Source: Microbacteriaceae bacterium (GTDB lineage Bacteria; Actinomycetota; Actinomycetes; Actinomycetales; Microbacteriaceae). From it: a DNA stretch of 64,000 bases. The stretch covers positions 62,001-126,000 of the forward strand of contig JAODAR010000005.1 of assembly GCA_025463545.1 (NCBI GenBank), in the 5' to 3' direction. The position numbers were made by a program, and so were the translations under genes. This document shows, in pieces, positions 25,480-34,581 of this stretch; the stretch's first letter is position 1, and every line of letters starts with the position of its first letter. The notes beneath the pieces are model-generated. The model saw only the letters and a list, made by a program, of their open reading frames with translations, had not been told where the DNA came from and searched no databases.

Positions 25480-25570
25480 GATTGGCCCTCCCGGATTATG
25501 TCCGCCGCATCGATTCTCGCAGGAAAACGCCGCCGGCGAACAGGCGCCCCTCGGTAAGCTGGGAGGCACC

Positions 25571-26968
25571 ATGACTGAGACGCTCACCGCTTCCTCCAGC
25601 CCGATTGCCGCCACCGCGCCCGTGTACACGGTCCTCCAGGAACGACGGATCGTCACCGCCATCCCGGGGCCGAAGTCCGAGGAACTCCACCAGCGGCGCC
25701 TGGCGGTCGTGTCCGCCGGCGTCAGTTCGACCCTCCCGGTGTACATCAAGAAGGCCAACGGGGCGATCCTGGTAGACGTCGACGACAACCAGTTCATCGA
25801 CCTCGGTGCGGGCATCGGCGTGACCACGATCGGACATACCGAGTCCAGTGTCGTCGAGGCCGCTGCCGGCCAGGTCCAGGAATTCATCCACACCCTCTTC
25901 ACGATCACTCCCTACGAGGAGTACGTGCGGGTCGCCGAACTGCTCGCCCAGCACACCCCGGGCGATTTTCCGAAGAAGTCGGTCCTGATCAACTCCGGCG
26001 CCGAAGCGGTGGAGAACGGCGTCAAGATCGCCCGCAAGTACACCGGCCGCCGCGCTGTGGCCGTTCTCGACCACGCGTACCACGGCCGCACCAACCTCAC
26101 CATGGCCATGAACTACAAGGCGGCACCGTACGCGACCGGCTACGGTCCGCTCGCCGGTGACGTTTATCACGCGCCAAGCTCGTACCCCTATCGCGATGGA
26201 TTGAGCGGAGCGGATGCCGCGAAGCGGACTGTTTCCTACCTCGAGAAGGCCGTCGGTGCGACCGACCTCTCCTGCCTGGTGGTCGAGCCGATCCAAGGCG
26301 AGGGCGGCTTCATGGTTCCCGCCGATGGATTCCTTCCCGCCCTCCAGGAGTGGTGCACCGCAAACGGCGTGGTGATGATCGCCGACGAGATCCAAAGCGG
26401 GATGGCCCGCACGGGCGCCTACTACGCGAGCGAGCACTTCGGCTGGGTCCCCGACCTCGTCCTGACGGCCAAGGGAATCGCGGGCGGGCTTCCCCTCGCC
26501 GCCGTCACCGGCCGCGCCGAGATCATGGACGCCTCCCAGCCTGGCGGCCTCGGCGGAACCTTCGGTGGCAACCCGGTCGCCTGCGCCGCAGCGATCGCGG
26601 TGTTCGAGTCGATCGAACGCAATGACCTCCTCGCCGAGGGCAAGCGGATCGAGCGCACCCTTCTCACCGGCCTTGAAGCGATGAAGAACACCTACGACAT
26701 CATCGGCGACATCCGTGGCCGGGGCGCCATGATCGCGATCGAGCTCGTTCAGCCGGGTACCGGCGACACCACCAAGGAGCCCAACGCTGCGGCCGTCAGC
26801 GCGATCACCACCTACGCGGCCCAGCACGGAGTGTTGCTGCTGACCGCCGGCACCTACGGCAACGTGCTGCGCTTCCTGCCGAGCCTCGCCCTTTCCGACG
26901 AGCTGATTGCTGACGCACTGTCGGTCATCGACGACGCGATCGCGGCACTGCCCGCGCCGAAGCACTGA
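25571..26968 (+). CDS. gabT: 4-aminobutyrate--2-oxoglutarate transaminase, paralogue 2
   Basis: 465 residues. It has the same architecture and motifs as the 22117-23457 gene (INSGAEAVENGVKIARKYTGR, IADEIQSG, TAKGIAGGLPLAAVTGR with the PLP Lys, GGTFGGNPV), plus a longer N-terminus starting MTETLTASSS. GGGAGG precedes ATG 25571. It is followed after 2 bp by an asparaginase gene, so both are probably one transcript releasing amino-acid nitrogen. The two paralogues differ clearly outside the cofactor motifs, arguing for an old duplication with possible substrate divergence (GABA versus 5-aminovalerate or beta-alanine). Confidence 0.92.
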   Translation: MTETLTASSSPIAATAPVYTVLQERRIVTAIPGPKSEELHQRRLAVVSAGVSSTLPVYIKKANGAILVDVDDNQFIDLGAGIGVTTIGHTESSVVEAAAGQVQEFIHTLFTITPYEEYVRVAELLAQHTPGDFPKKSVLINSGAEAVENGVKIARKYTGRRAVAVLDHAYHGRTNLTMAMNYKAAPYATGYGPLAGDVYHAPSSYPYRDGLSGADAAKRTVSYLEKAVGATDLSCLVVEPIQGEGGFMVPADGFLPALQEWCTANGVVMIADEIQSGMARTGAYYASEHFGWVPDLVLTAKGIAGGLPLAAVTGRAEIMDASQPGGLGGTFGGNPVACAAAIAVFESIERNDLLAEGKRIERTLLTGLEAMKNTYDIIGDIRGRGAMIAIELVQPGTGDTTKEPNAAAVSAITTYAAQHGVLLLTAGTYGNVLRFLPSLALSDELIADALSVIDDAIAALPAPKH

Positions 26969-26970
26969 GC

Positions 26971-27963
26971 GTGGCCGAGACATTCTCGGTCGACGCGTCG
27001 GTCGAACTGGCTGTCGTCGAGCGCAGTGGCTTCATCGAGTCACGCCACGCCGGTTCCGCCGTCGTCCTGAACGGTGAAGGCGCCGTGTTGCGCGCCCTGG
27101 GTGACGTGACTACCCCGGTCTTCCCGCGGTCGTCGATGAAGCCGTTCCAGGCGATCGCCGTGATGTCCAGCGGTGTCACCTTGCGCGGCGAGGACGCCGC
27201 GATCGCAACCGCCAGCCACAGCGGCACGCAGAAGCACGCCGACCTCGCCCGCGGGCTGCTCGCGCGCGCTGGTATCCCGGTGACGGCGCTGGGCTGCCCA
27301 GCGGCCTGGCCCGATGACCAGCCGACCCGCGACGCCCTGGTGCGCCTCGGTGCGGGCAAAGACCCGGTCTACATGAATTGCTCCGGCAAGCACGCGGCGA
27401 TGCTTGTGGCCTGCGCGGCCAATGGCTGGCCGCTGGCCGGTTATCTCGACCCGCAGCATCCGCTGCAAAAGCGCATTCTCGACGTCGTGGAACGCTTCAC
27501 CGGTGAACGGCCCACCGCCAGCGGCATCGACGGCTGCGGCGCACCGGTGCACGCCCTCTCGCTGACAGCTCTGGCCCGCGGGATCGCCCGCATCGCCACG
27601 TCGCGCTCCAGCTCGCCGTTCGCGATCTACCGCGAGGCCGGGTTCCTGGCCGAGGCGGTGCGCGAGAACGGCTGGGTGATAGCAGGGCCCGGCCAGCCCG
27701 ACACCATCGTGATCGACCGGCTGCGCCTCTTCGTCAAGGGCGGCGCCGAGGGCATCATGGTCGCCTCCGCGGACAACGGCACCACCGTCGCGCTCAAGGT
27801 CCTCGACGGCAACCTGCGCGCGGCCACGATCGTGGCCCTTCACCTGCTCGCCGATGCGGGCGCCATCAACCGGGCGGATGTCGACGCGGTCGCACCGGAG
27901 CTGAACCTTGCCGTACTCGGCGGCGGACGCCCGGTCGGGCAGATTCGCCCCAGCTACGCCTGA
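26971..27963 (+). CDS. asparaginase (AnsA-like, asparaginase_II family)
   Basis: 330 residues of the bacterial family typified by Rhizobium-type thermolabile asparaginases (PF06089), distinct from E. coli AnsA/AnsB. Visible blocks are VFPRSSMKPFQAIA, ATASHSGTQKHADLARGLL, VYMNCSGKHAAMLVAC and SGIDGCGAPVHALSL, the last two containing the conserved Ser-Lys and Cys residues of this family. GTG 26971 begins 2 bp after the gabT stop. The role is probably hydrolysis of asparagine to aspartate and ammonium. There is no signal peptide. Confidence 0.88.
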   Translation: MAETFSVDASVELAVVERSGFIESRHAGSAVVLNGEGAVLRALGDVTTPVFPRSSMKPFQAIAVMSSGVTLRGEDAAIATASHSGTQKHADLARGLLARAGIPVTALGCPAAWPDDQPTRDALVRLGAGKDPVYMNCSGKHAAMLVACAANGWPLAGYLDPQHPLQKRILDVVERFTGERPTASGIDGCGAPVHALSLTALARGIARIATSRSSSPFAIYREAGFLAEAVRENGWVIAGPGQPDTIVIDRLRLFVKGGAEGIMVASADNGTTVALKVLDGNLRAATIVALHLLADAGAINRADVDAVAPELNLAVLGGGRPVGQIRPSYA

Positions 27964-28002
27964 TCGCGCACATAAGAATCGCTCATCCCGTCCATAAGAA
28001 CC

Positions 28003-28051
28003 AGCTGTGGCGTAGCGCGCACTCCATATACGGATGCGTGCCGCTACAGCT
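28003..28051. terminator. hairpin between convergent asparaginase and potC genes
   Basis: AGCTGTGGCG (28003-28012) pairs with CGCTACAGCT (28042-28051) through one G-U wobble. The gap also holds two copies of CATAAGAA (27971 and 27993 area). No U-tract. Confidence 0.4.
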
Positions 28052-28097
28052 GCTTCTCCGGCACTGGAGACGCTCGCACGGGCGCGCTCAGCTCAGT

Positions 28098-28904
28098 TCA
28101 CGCTCGACGCGCCAGCCGCTTCGCGCGTGCGGCAGTTGAGACCTGGGTGGTCACAACGACGACCAGCGCCAGGATGAACACAGCGGATGCGATGACGTTC
28201 GCCTCAGCCGGGATCCCGCGCGCAGCCGAGATGTAGATGTACTTCGGGAACGTGGTCACCGACCCCGAGTTGAAATAGGTGATGATGAAGTCGTCGAAGC
28301 TGAGCGCGAAGGACAGCAGCGCCGCAGCCATGATCCCCGGCAACAGCAACGGGAACGTGACACGAAGGAACACCTGGCTGGGCGACCCGTAGAGGTCACG
28401 GCCCGCCTCCTCGAGTGCCGGGTCAAGGCTCGCAACCCTGGCCTTGACCGTCACGACGACGAAGCTGATGCAGAACATCGTGTGGGCCAGGATGATCGTG
28501 AGCATGTTCTTGGGCACGCCGACCGCCAGGAACTGGGCTGCCAGGGCGGCGCCCAGCACAACCTCGGGTGAGGCCATCGGCAGGAATAGCAGCAGGCTCG
28601 TCGCCGACCGTGCCCTGAAGCGGTACCGCACGATCGCGATCGCAATCATCGTGCCCAGGATGGTGGCTGCCACGGTCGCCACGACTCCGATCAGGAGGCT
28701 GTTGCCGAACGCCTGGCAGACGGCCCCGTTCTGCACGACGCACACGTTCAGCCACTTGTCGAGCGTGAATCCGCGCCAGACGATGTTGGACTTGATGGAG
28801 TCGTTGAACGAGAAGATGAACGTGTACACGATCGGCACCATCAGGAAGATGAGCGCCAGGGCGGAATACAGCGGCAGCAGCCACTTGCCGAACGGCAATC
28901 TCAC
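28098..28904 (-). CDS. spermidine/putrescine-type ABC permease (PotC-like)
   Basis: 268 residues, six predicted membrane helices, with the EAA cytoplasmic loop near residue 170 (EEAGRDLYGSPSQVFLRVTFPLLLPGI). Family resemblance is to the second permease of polyamine importers. GTG 28904 overlaps the upstream permease stop in GTGA, so it is translationally coupled and last in the transport operon. The inside-positive tail ARAKRLARR closes the protein. The exact substrate (putrescine, spermidine, possibly GABA-like amines) cannot be read from the permease. Confidence 0.9.
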   Translation of the reverse strand: MRLPFGKWLLPLYSALALIFLMVPIVYTFIFSFNDSIKSNIVWRGFTLDKWLNVCVVQNGAVCQAFGNSLLIGVVATVAATILGTMIAIAIVRYRFRARSATSLLLFLPMASPEVVLGAALAAQFLAVGVPKNMLTIILAHTMFCISFVVVTVKARVASLDPALEEAGRDLYGSPSQVFLRVTFPLLLPGIMAAALLSFALSFDDFIITYFNSGSVTTFPKYIYISAARGIPAEANVIASAVFILALVVVVTTQVSTAARAKRLARRA

Positions 28905-29815
28905 AGGAGGTCCTCCGTTCCCGACCGCTTGATGTAAAACCCGACGAGCACGAGGATCACCACCATCAGGATGATCGAGAGGGCCGCGGCATCCGGGTAA
29001 TTCAGCAACACCAGGAAGTTGGCCTCGATCACGTTGCCGAGCATCTGGGTGTCCGGCCCCCCGAGAAAATCACGGCTGGCATTGATGAAGTCGCCGGCCG
29101 CGGGAATGAAGGTCAACAGCGTCCCTGCGACGATTCCCGGCATCGACAACGGAATGGTCACCTTCCGGAACACCTGCAGCGGGCTGGCGTACAGGTCGTT
29201 GCCCGCCTCCAGGTACCGCACGTCGAGTCGTTCGAGCGTCGTATAGAGGGGCAGGGTCATGAACGGGATGAAGTTGTAGGTGAGGCCGAAGATGACCGCG
29301 GCCGGGGTGCCGGTGAAGTGGGCGTCCGGGCCCATCAGCGAGAGTGCCTTGAGGGATGTGATCACGAACGACTCGTCAGACAGGAGCTGCTTCCAGGCCA
29401 GGGTGCGGAGGAGGAAACTGATGAAGAAGGGGGCGATCACCAGTACCAGCATCAGGCTCTGCAACAGCGGCCACTGCCTGACCTTCACTCCGATGAAGTA
29501 GGCCAGGGGGTAGCTGAATACGAGGGCGAGCACCGTCGCAGCCAGCGCGTAACCGAATGAGCGCAGGATGTGCGGCAGGTAGTTGCTGATGACGTTCGTA
29601 TAGTTCTCCCACTTGAACGCGTAACTGAACTGGCCCACGTCTCCGAACTCGGTCGGTGCCTGCAGTGAGGTCAGCAGCAGCGAAACCAGCGGGGCGAGGA
29701 AGAAGAGCACCAGATACAGGATCCCGGGAAGCAACAGGAAGAGCGCGACCCGGCTCCGTCGCTTGGGCACTGCTTCCGGCGCGGTAGCTGTGGTGGCGAA
29801 TGCCGCAAAGGCCAT
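28901..29815 (-). CDS. spermidine/putrescine-type ABC permease (PotB-like)
   Basis: 304 residues with six helices and an EAA loop near residue 210 (EAGNDLYASPLQVFRKVTIPLSMPGI). It pairs with the PotC-like permease to make the membrane channel of the importer. ATG 29815 (MAFAAFATTATAPE) is chosen because it lies 2 bp after the ATP-binding gene; an upstream ATG at 29959 would read antisense-like sequence inside that gene. Between helices 1 and 2 is a large external loop typical of PotB. Confidence 0.9.
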   Translation of the reverse strand: MAFAAFATTATAPEAVPKRRSRVALFLLLPGILYLVLFFLAPLVSLLLTSLQAPTEFGDVGQFSYAFKWENYTNVISNYLPHILRSFGYALAATVLALVFSYPLAYFIGVKVRQWPLLQSLMLVLVIAPFFISFLLRTLAWKQLLSDESFVITSLKALSLMGPDAHFTGTPAAVIFGLTYNFIPFMTLPLYTTLERLDVRYLEAGNDLYASPLQVFRKVTIPLSMPGIVAGTLLTFIPAAGDFINASRDFLGGPDTQMLGNVIEANFLVLLNYPDAAALSIILMVVILVLVGFYIKRSGTEDLL

Positions 29816-29817
29816 CG

Positions 29818-31017
29818 TCAGGCCTCCTCGAGCTCCGTTTGGAGCGCATCGCGTCGCTCGGCCGCGATGCTTCTGGTGTCGACGTCGGAGGCGAATCGCG
29901 GACCCGGGGCCGGGTCGTCTTCCAGGCCGAAACCATGGGCGACGTTCCAGCTCATCCACACCTCATCACCGGTGTCAGCGACCGGACCGAAAGCCATGTT
30001 CTGCGCGAAGACCACCAGCGTGCCGACGCCCGGCACCGCGACCAGATACTGGGTGCTCACCCCACTGAACGACACGTCGACGACCCTGCCGGGTCCCAGC
30101 CGGTTGCGCCCGGTCTGCTCGTCGGGTTCCTCACGGTGGAGGCTCAGCTTTTCCGGGCGGATGCCGACGGTGACGTCACCGGCGTGCCGGTGCGCCCGTG
30201 ACTTCGGCACGACGATCCGGTTGCCGGCGATGTCGACGGCGATGGCTTCGCTGCTGGTGCCGGACACGGAACCGGTGAACAGATTGGACTGGCCAAGGAA
30301 GTTGGCCACGAACGCCGTCTTCGGGAGCTCGTACAACTGCTCGGGAGCACCCATCTGCTCGATCCGTCCCTTGTTCATGACAGCGACCGTGTCAGCCATG
30401 GTCATGGCCTCCTCCTGGTCATGGGTCACGTGCAGGAAGGTCAGCCCGACCTCGTTCTGGATGGTCTTCAGCTCAAGTTGCATCTGGCGGCGGAGCTTGA
30501 GGTCGAGCGCCCCGAGGGGTTCGTCGAGCAGCAGCAGTGCCGGCCGGTTGACGATCGCCCTGGCGAGCGCGACGCGCTGCTGCTGGCCGCCGGAGAGCTG
30601 GAGCGGTTTGCGTGCTGCCAGGTGGTCGAGTTCGACCAGCCTGAGGGCTTCGTGCGCCTTGTCCACCGGGTCGCCGATCTTGCGCCGCCGCAGACCGAAT
30701 GCCACGTTCTCCAGCACGGTCATGTGCGGGAACAGGGCATAGCTCTGGAAGACGGTGTTCACCGGCCGCTGGTACGGCTTCTGGGCGGTGACATCGGTGC
30801 CGCCGATGAGGATGCGGCCCCGGGTCGGGTCCTCAAGCCCGGCGACCAGGCGCAACGTCGTGGTCTTCCCGCATCCGCTCGGGCCGAGCAGGGCGAAGAA
30901 CGACCCGGCCGGAATCGTAAGGTCGAGGTTCTCGATCGCCGTGAAGCCGGGAAACCGCTTCTGGATGCCAACCAGTTCGAGGTCCGCTCCCCGGTCTGCG
31001 AACGCCCCTGTTGCCAT
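29818..31017 (-). CDS. polyamine-type ABC importer ATPase (PotA-like)
   Basis: 399 residues. Walker A GPSGCGKTTTLRLVAG is near residue 45, Q-loop QSYALFPHMTV, signature LSGGQQQRVALARAI near 140, Walker B LLLLDEPLGALD and switch His in HVTHDQEEAMTMAD. The C-terminal part (about 245-350) is a TOBE-type regulatory domain starting VTVGIRPEKLSL. ATG 31017 overlaps the stop of the binding-protein gene (ATGA). The protein energises PotBC. The last 50 residues extend beyond the usual end and have no recognised motif. Confidence 0.92.
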   Translation of the reverse strand: MATGAFADRGADLELVGIQKRFPGFTAIENLDLTIPAGSFFALLGPSGCGKTTTLRLVAGLEDPTRGRILIGGTDVTAQKPYQRPVNTVFQSYALFPHMTVLENVAFGLRRRKIGDPVDKAHEALRLVELDHLAARKPLQLSGGQQQRVALARAIVNRPALLLLDEPLGALDLKLRRQMQLELKTIQNEVGLTFLHVTHDQEEAMTMADTVAVMNKGRIEQMGAPEQLYELPKTAFVANFLGQSNLFTGSVSGTSSEAIAVDIAGNRIVVPKSRAHRHAGDVTVGIRPEKLSLHREEPDEQTGRNRLGPGRVVDVSFSGVSTQYLVAVPGVGTLVVFAQNMAFGPVADTGDEVWMSWNVAHGFGLEDDPAPGPRFASDVDTRSIAAERRDALQTELEEA

Positions 31018-32231
31018 CACGAACCCAGGAGGACGTTCTGGAATTCGGCGTCGTACTTCTGCTCCTCGGCACCGGTCAGGCTGCGGAAGACGTGAGCCTT
31101 GGCGAGCGTCGCCTCGTCGGGGAAGATGAGCTGATTTCCAGCCAGTTCCGGATCGATCGCCATCGCCGCTTCCTTGGCTCCCGCCACAGGGGTGATGTAG
31201 TTCACGTAGGCGGCCACCTCGGCGGCGACCTCAGGTTCGTAGTAGTAGTTGATCAGCTTTTCGACGTTTGTCTTGCGCCGAGACCCAATCGGAACCACGA
31301 AGTTGTCGTTCCAGAGCGTGCCGCCCTTCTCGGGCACGATGAAGTCCCAGTGGTCGCCGTTCTCCGCGTTCAGCTGGGTGATGTCCCCCGACCAGACAAT
31401 CGCGGCGAGGGTGTCTCCGTTGACCAGGTCTTCCTTGTACGAGTTGCCCTTGATGTTGCGAATCTGGCCGTCGTCCACCTGCTTCTTCAGCACGTCGATC
31501 GCGGCGCTGAAATCGTCGTCTCCCCACTTGCCCGCGATGTCAGTTCCCGCCTCAAGCATGATCAGGCCCATGGTGTCGCGCATTTCGGACAGCACGCCGA
31601 CCCGTCCCTTCAGCTTCGGGTCCCAGAGCTCCTCGACGCTGGCGAGGCCGCCGGGGATTTTGTCCTTATTCCAGCAGATGCCGGCAAACCCGCCTTGCCA
31701 CGGCACGGACTTCGAGCGGCCGGGGTCGAAGTCGACCTGCTTCAGTGCCGGGGTGAGGTTGGCGAGGTTCGGTATGTTCGCCTGGTCGAGCTGCTGCACG
31801 TAACCGAACCGGATCCACCGGGCAACCATCCAGTCGGTCAGGCACACGGCGTCGGCGCCGATGTCCTGGCCGAGCGCGAGCTGGTCCTTGACTTTGCCGT
31901 AGTAAGTGTTGTTGTCATCGACGGCTTCCGAGTACTTCACCTTGATGCCGGTCTCGGCAGTGAATGCCTCCAGCGTCGGATAGTTGCCGTTATCGTCGAC
32001 GTCGATGTACAGCGCCCAGTTGTCCCAGTTCAGGTTCTTGTCAGAGCCGGACCTGTCGGCCGCGGCGGTCGGCTTAGCCTGGGCGCCGCCGGTTGAGCAC
32101 GCGGCCAGCGCCAGCGCCGCCGCTCCGGCCCCCATTCCACCGAGCAGGGAGCGTCGACCGAACTGTGCCCGCTGAGCCCCACGGACGAGCTGCTGGATCA
32201 TGGGATCTGCCGGAAGTGGCCTGGGTTTCAT
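31017..32231 (-). CDS. polyamine-type ABC importer binding lipoprotein (PotD-like)
   Basis: 404 residues. The signal region has twin Arg (FGRRSLLGGMGAG) followed by lipobox LAAC, suggesting Tat export and lipid anchoring. The mature protein is a type II periplasmic-binding fold: LNWDNWALYIDVDD near 75, FTAETGIKVKYSEAVDDNN, DWMVARWI and VPWQGGFAGICWNKD. These are PotD/PotF-like positions that line the polyamine pocket. ATG 32231 is chosen for its AAGGAG; the frame extends six codons further upstream. It is the first gene of the pot operon, in reach of the GabT genes that use polyamine-derived GABA. Confidence 0.9.
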   Translation of the reverse strand: MKPRPLPADPMIQQLVRGAQRAQFGRRSLLGGMGAGAAALALAACSTGGAQAKPTAAADRSGSDKNLNWDNWALYIDVDDNGNYPTLEAFTAETGIKVKYSEAVDDNNTYYGKVKDQLALGQDIGADAVCLTDWMVARWIRFGYVQQLDQANIPNLANLTPALKQVDFDPGRSKSVPWQGGFAGICWNKDKIPGGLASVEELWDPKLKGRVGVLSEMRDTMGLIMLEAGTDIAGKWGDDDFSAAIDVLKKQVDDGQIRNIKGNSYKEDLVNGDTLAAIVWSGDITQLNAENGDHWDFIVPEKGGTLWNDNFVVPIGSRRKTNVEKLINYYYEPEVAAEVAAYVNYITPVAGAKEAAMAIDPELAGNQLIFPDEATLAKAHVFRSLTGAEEQKYDAEFQNVLLGS

Positions 32232-32443
32232 GGGCGGGTCTCCTTGCACTCAGAGGGCACGTTCACGTCTGCGGTTTAGCGCTGCTCGCTCCTGTGCGAG
32301 TGGATCGATACTTGCACAATCATGGGTTGAATACACGTGTGAGTGGCCTAATCGTTGACATTCCTCACGATTCAACACGAAATCAGCACTCGAGACGGCC
32401 CTCGGCATCCGAAATGGCCTGCACCGCGAACCGACCGTATCGG

Positions 32444-32449
32444 TAGCCT
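32444..32449 (+). promoter_or_regulatory. -10 box TAGCCT for TMEM175-like gene
   Basis: TAGCCT lies 6 nt upstream of ATG 32456 with no Shine-Dalgarno, suggesting a leaderless transcript. Elsewhere in the 224-bp gap to potD I see only an ACACGTGT palindrome (32333-32340). Confidence 0.35.
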
Positions 32450-32455
32450 GATGGA

Positions 32456-33085
32456 ATGCCGACAACACGCGGGCTCGAACGGCTGATCTTCTTCACAGAT
32501 GCGGTCGTCGCCATCGCGATCACGTTGCTGATCCTGCCCCTCGTGGATGCAGCATCCGACCCGTCCGACCAAAACCTGGGTGCCGCCGAATTCCTCACCG
32601 GCCACTACGAGCAGATCCTGGCTTTCCTCATCAGTTTCGCTGTGATCGCGCGGCTGTGGGTGGCGCACCACCGGTTGTTCGAACATCTCGCTTCGTACAA
32701 CCGGCGCATCGTCTGGATCAGCCTGGCCTGGGCGTTCACCATCGCGGTACTTCCGCTGCCCACCGCCATGACGGCCAGGTTCGACACGGTGCCACTGACG
32801 GTCGCTTTCTACGTGGGCACGATGCTGGTCAGCAGTGCCCTGCTGACCCTCCTCGCACTCATGATCCGCGGCAACCCGGCTCTCGAAGCGGCCGACAATC
32901 TGATCCCCCGGCTCATGATTGACAACAGCGTCGCAACCACCACACTGTTCCTCGTTGCATTGCTGATCGGCCTGTTGGCACCCGCGGTCAACTACTTCGC
33001 CCTCTTCGTACTCCTGCTCAGCGGACCGGTGCGAGTGTTGGTGGAACGCACCACTGACCGGGTCGGCGGAACCACGCGCGGGTAG
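32456..33085 (+). CDS. TMEM175 family membrane protein (DUF1211), putative K+ channel
   Basis: 209 residues with six hydrophobic helices. The N-terminal signature of the family, RxxxFSDGxxAIAIT, appears here as RLIFFTDAVVAIAITLL, i.e. Ser-Asp-Gly has become Thr-Asp-Ala. Helix 2 contains the expected FLISFAVIARLWVAHHRLF. Bacterial TMEM175 proteins form tetrameric potassium channels, but many DUF1211 members are uncharacterised and the altered signature makes conductance uncertain. It stands alone, divergent from potD. Confidence 0.85.
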   Translation: MPTTRGLERLIFFTDAVVAIAITLLILPLVDAASDPSDQNLGAAEFLTGHYEQILAFLISFAVIARLWVAHHRLFEHLASYNRRIVWISLAWAFTIAVLPLPTAMTARFDTVPLTVAFYVGTMLVSSALLTLLALMIRGNPALEAADNLIPRLMIDNSVATTTLFLVALLIGLLAPAVNYFALFVLLLSGPVRVLVERTTDRVGGTTRG

Positions 33086-33250
33086 GGACGCCACTCCGGA
33101 ACCACGTCTGGGGCATCGGATTTCGTTGACCGGGCATCCGTTTAACGCGGAATCGGCGCTACAAGCGGTTGTGACCTTCCGAAACCGTCACGATGGTGCG
33201 GCGGGTAAGCTGAGCCCACGGGACAGAGTCGTCCACACTGGAGGAGCGAG

Positions 33251-34366
33251 ATGAAGGTAGCAGTACCCAAGGAAATCAAGAACAACGAGTTCCGCGTTGC
33301 GATCACCCCGGCGGGGGTGCACGACCTGGTTGGCCACGGCCATGAGGTGTTCATCGAAACGGGAGCCGGAAGCGGTTCATCGATCCCCGACGAGCGGTAC
33401 GCGGCCGCCGGCGCCACCATTCTCCCCGACCCGGACTCCACCTGGGCCGCCGCCGAACTGCTGCTCAAGGTGAAGGAGCCGGTGCCGAGCGAGTACGGCT
33501 ACTTCCGGGATGACCTGGTGCTGTTCACGTATCTGCACCTTGCCGCTGAGCTGGAACTGACCCGTACCCTTCTCGAGCGCGGCGTGACGGCTATCGCCTA
33601 TGAAACCGTGCAGTTGCCGTCCCGAGCGCTCCCGCTGCTTGCGCCCATGAGCGAGGTCGCCGGACGCCTGGCGCCGATCGTCGGCGCTAACGCGATGCTG
33701 AAGCCGAACGGCGGCCCGGGACTACTGGTCCCCGGCGTTCCCGGCACCCACCCGGCGAAGATCGCCATCCTCGGCGGCGGGGTCGCCGGCACGGCTGCCA
33801 TGCAGGTCGCCCTGGGCCTGGGTGCCGAAGTCACCGTGCTTGACACGAACCTCTTTCGTCTGCGCGAACTCGACGCCCTGCACTACGGCCGGGTGAAGAC
33901 CATTGCCTCCAACAGCTTCGAGATCGACAAGGCAGTTGTCGACTCCGACATGGTGATCGGCTCGGTGCTGATCCCGGGTGCGAAGGCGCCGAAGCTCGTG
34001 ACCAACGAAATGGTGTCACGGATGCGGGCGGGCAGCGTTCTGGTGGACATTGCGGTCGACCAGGGCGGCTGCTTCGCCGACTCGCACCCGACCACCCACG
34101 CGGACCCCACCTTCACGGTGCACAATTCGCTGTTCTACTGTGTGGCGAACATGCCAGGGGCCGTACCCAACACGTCCACCTACGCGCTGACGAACGCGAC
34201 GCTTCCGTACGTGCGGTCGGTGGCGGACCGCGGCTGGAAGGACGCGCTCCGGGCAGACGCCAGCCTCGCCCTTGGCCTGAACACCTTCGGTGGCGCCGTG
34301 ACCAACGAGCCCGTCGCGAGCGCGCACTCACTGCCACACCGCGAACTCGCCGACGTGCTCGGCTAG
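33251..34366 (+). CDS. ald: alanine dehydrogenase
   Basis: 371 residues, full length. Ald reversibly deaminates L-alanine to pyruvate and ammonium with NAD. MKVAVPKEIKNNEFRVAITP opens the protein, LLLKVKEP carries the pyruvate-binding Lys, TYLHLAAE the catalytic His, and ILGGGVAGTAAMQVALGLGA the NAD-binding loop; VDIAVDQGGCFADS is also present. GGAGGAG precedes ATG 33251 and a TAAGCT box lies about 35 nt upstream. It is a single gene followed by a strong hairpin. Confidence 0.96.
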   Translation: MKVAVPKEIKNNEFRVAITPAGVHDLVGHGHEVFIETGAGSGSSIPDERYAAAGATILPDPDSTWAAAELLLKVKEPVPSEYGYFRDDLVLFTYLHLAAELELTRTLLERGVTAIAYETVQLPSRALPLLAPMSEVAGRLAPIVGANAMLKPNGGPGLLVPGVPGTHPAKIAILGGGVAGTAAMQVALGLGAEVTVLDTNLFRLRELDALHYGRVKTIASNSFEIDKAVVDSDMVIGSVLIPGAKAPKLVTNEMVSRMRAGSVLVDIAVDQGGCFADSHPTTHADPTFTVHNSLFYCVANMPGAVPNTSTYALTNATLPYVRSVADRGWKDALRADASLALGLNTFGGAVTNEPVASAHSLPHRELADVLG

Positions 34367-34446
34367 CCCCTTCCTCTCCTCTCCTTTCCTTTGTTTCCTT
34401 CCGTGCCTTCGCTTCCTTCCCCGCGCCGTTTATTGCGCGAGAACGC

Positions 34447-34485
34447 AGTAGGGGCGGTTATCCCGGCCGGATAACCGCCTCCACT
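34447..34485. terminator. strong hairpin downstream of ald
   Basis: GGCGGTTATCC (34453-34463) and GGATAACCGCC (34469-34479) form a perfect 11-bp stem with a 5-nt loop, extendable outward by CAGT/ACTG with mismatches. It sits between convergent ald and the FtsK-like gene, so it probably terminates both. A pyrimidine-rich tract (34370-34425) lies between it and ald. Confidence 0.65.
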
Positions 34486-34580
34486 GCGGGTTCGCGGACG
34501 GGCGTGTTCGCGACGAAGGGGGTTCGCGGCGAGGAGGTCCGCCGCGAGGGGCTTCCGGCGAGGGGGGTTCGCAACGAGGA
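34486..34580. repeat. degenerate 14-17 bp tandem repeat
   Basis: About five imperfect units close to GGGGTTCGCGGCGAGG fill the stretch between the hairpin and the stop codon of the FtsK-like gene. Unit length drifts between 14 and 17 bp, so this is an older or less stable array than the others. Confidence 0.55.
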
Positions 34581-34581
34581 G

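Noticed and set aside
28901..29959. Longer PotB with start at 29959
   Set aside because: The added 48 residues overlap the ATP-binding gene in another frame and are Arg-rich without hydrophobic character; ATG 29815 follows that gene's stop by 2 bp.
34370..34425. Pyrimidine-rich tract after ald as part of a rho-independent terminator
   Set aside because: It precedes rather than follows the strong hairpin at 34453-34479 in the ald direction, so it cannot be its U-tract; it could serve the opposite strand only as a purine tract.
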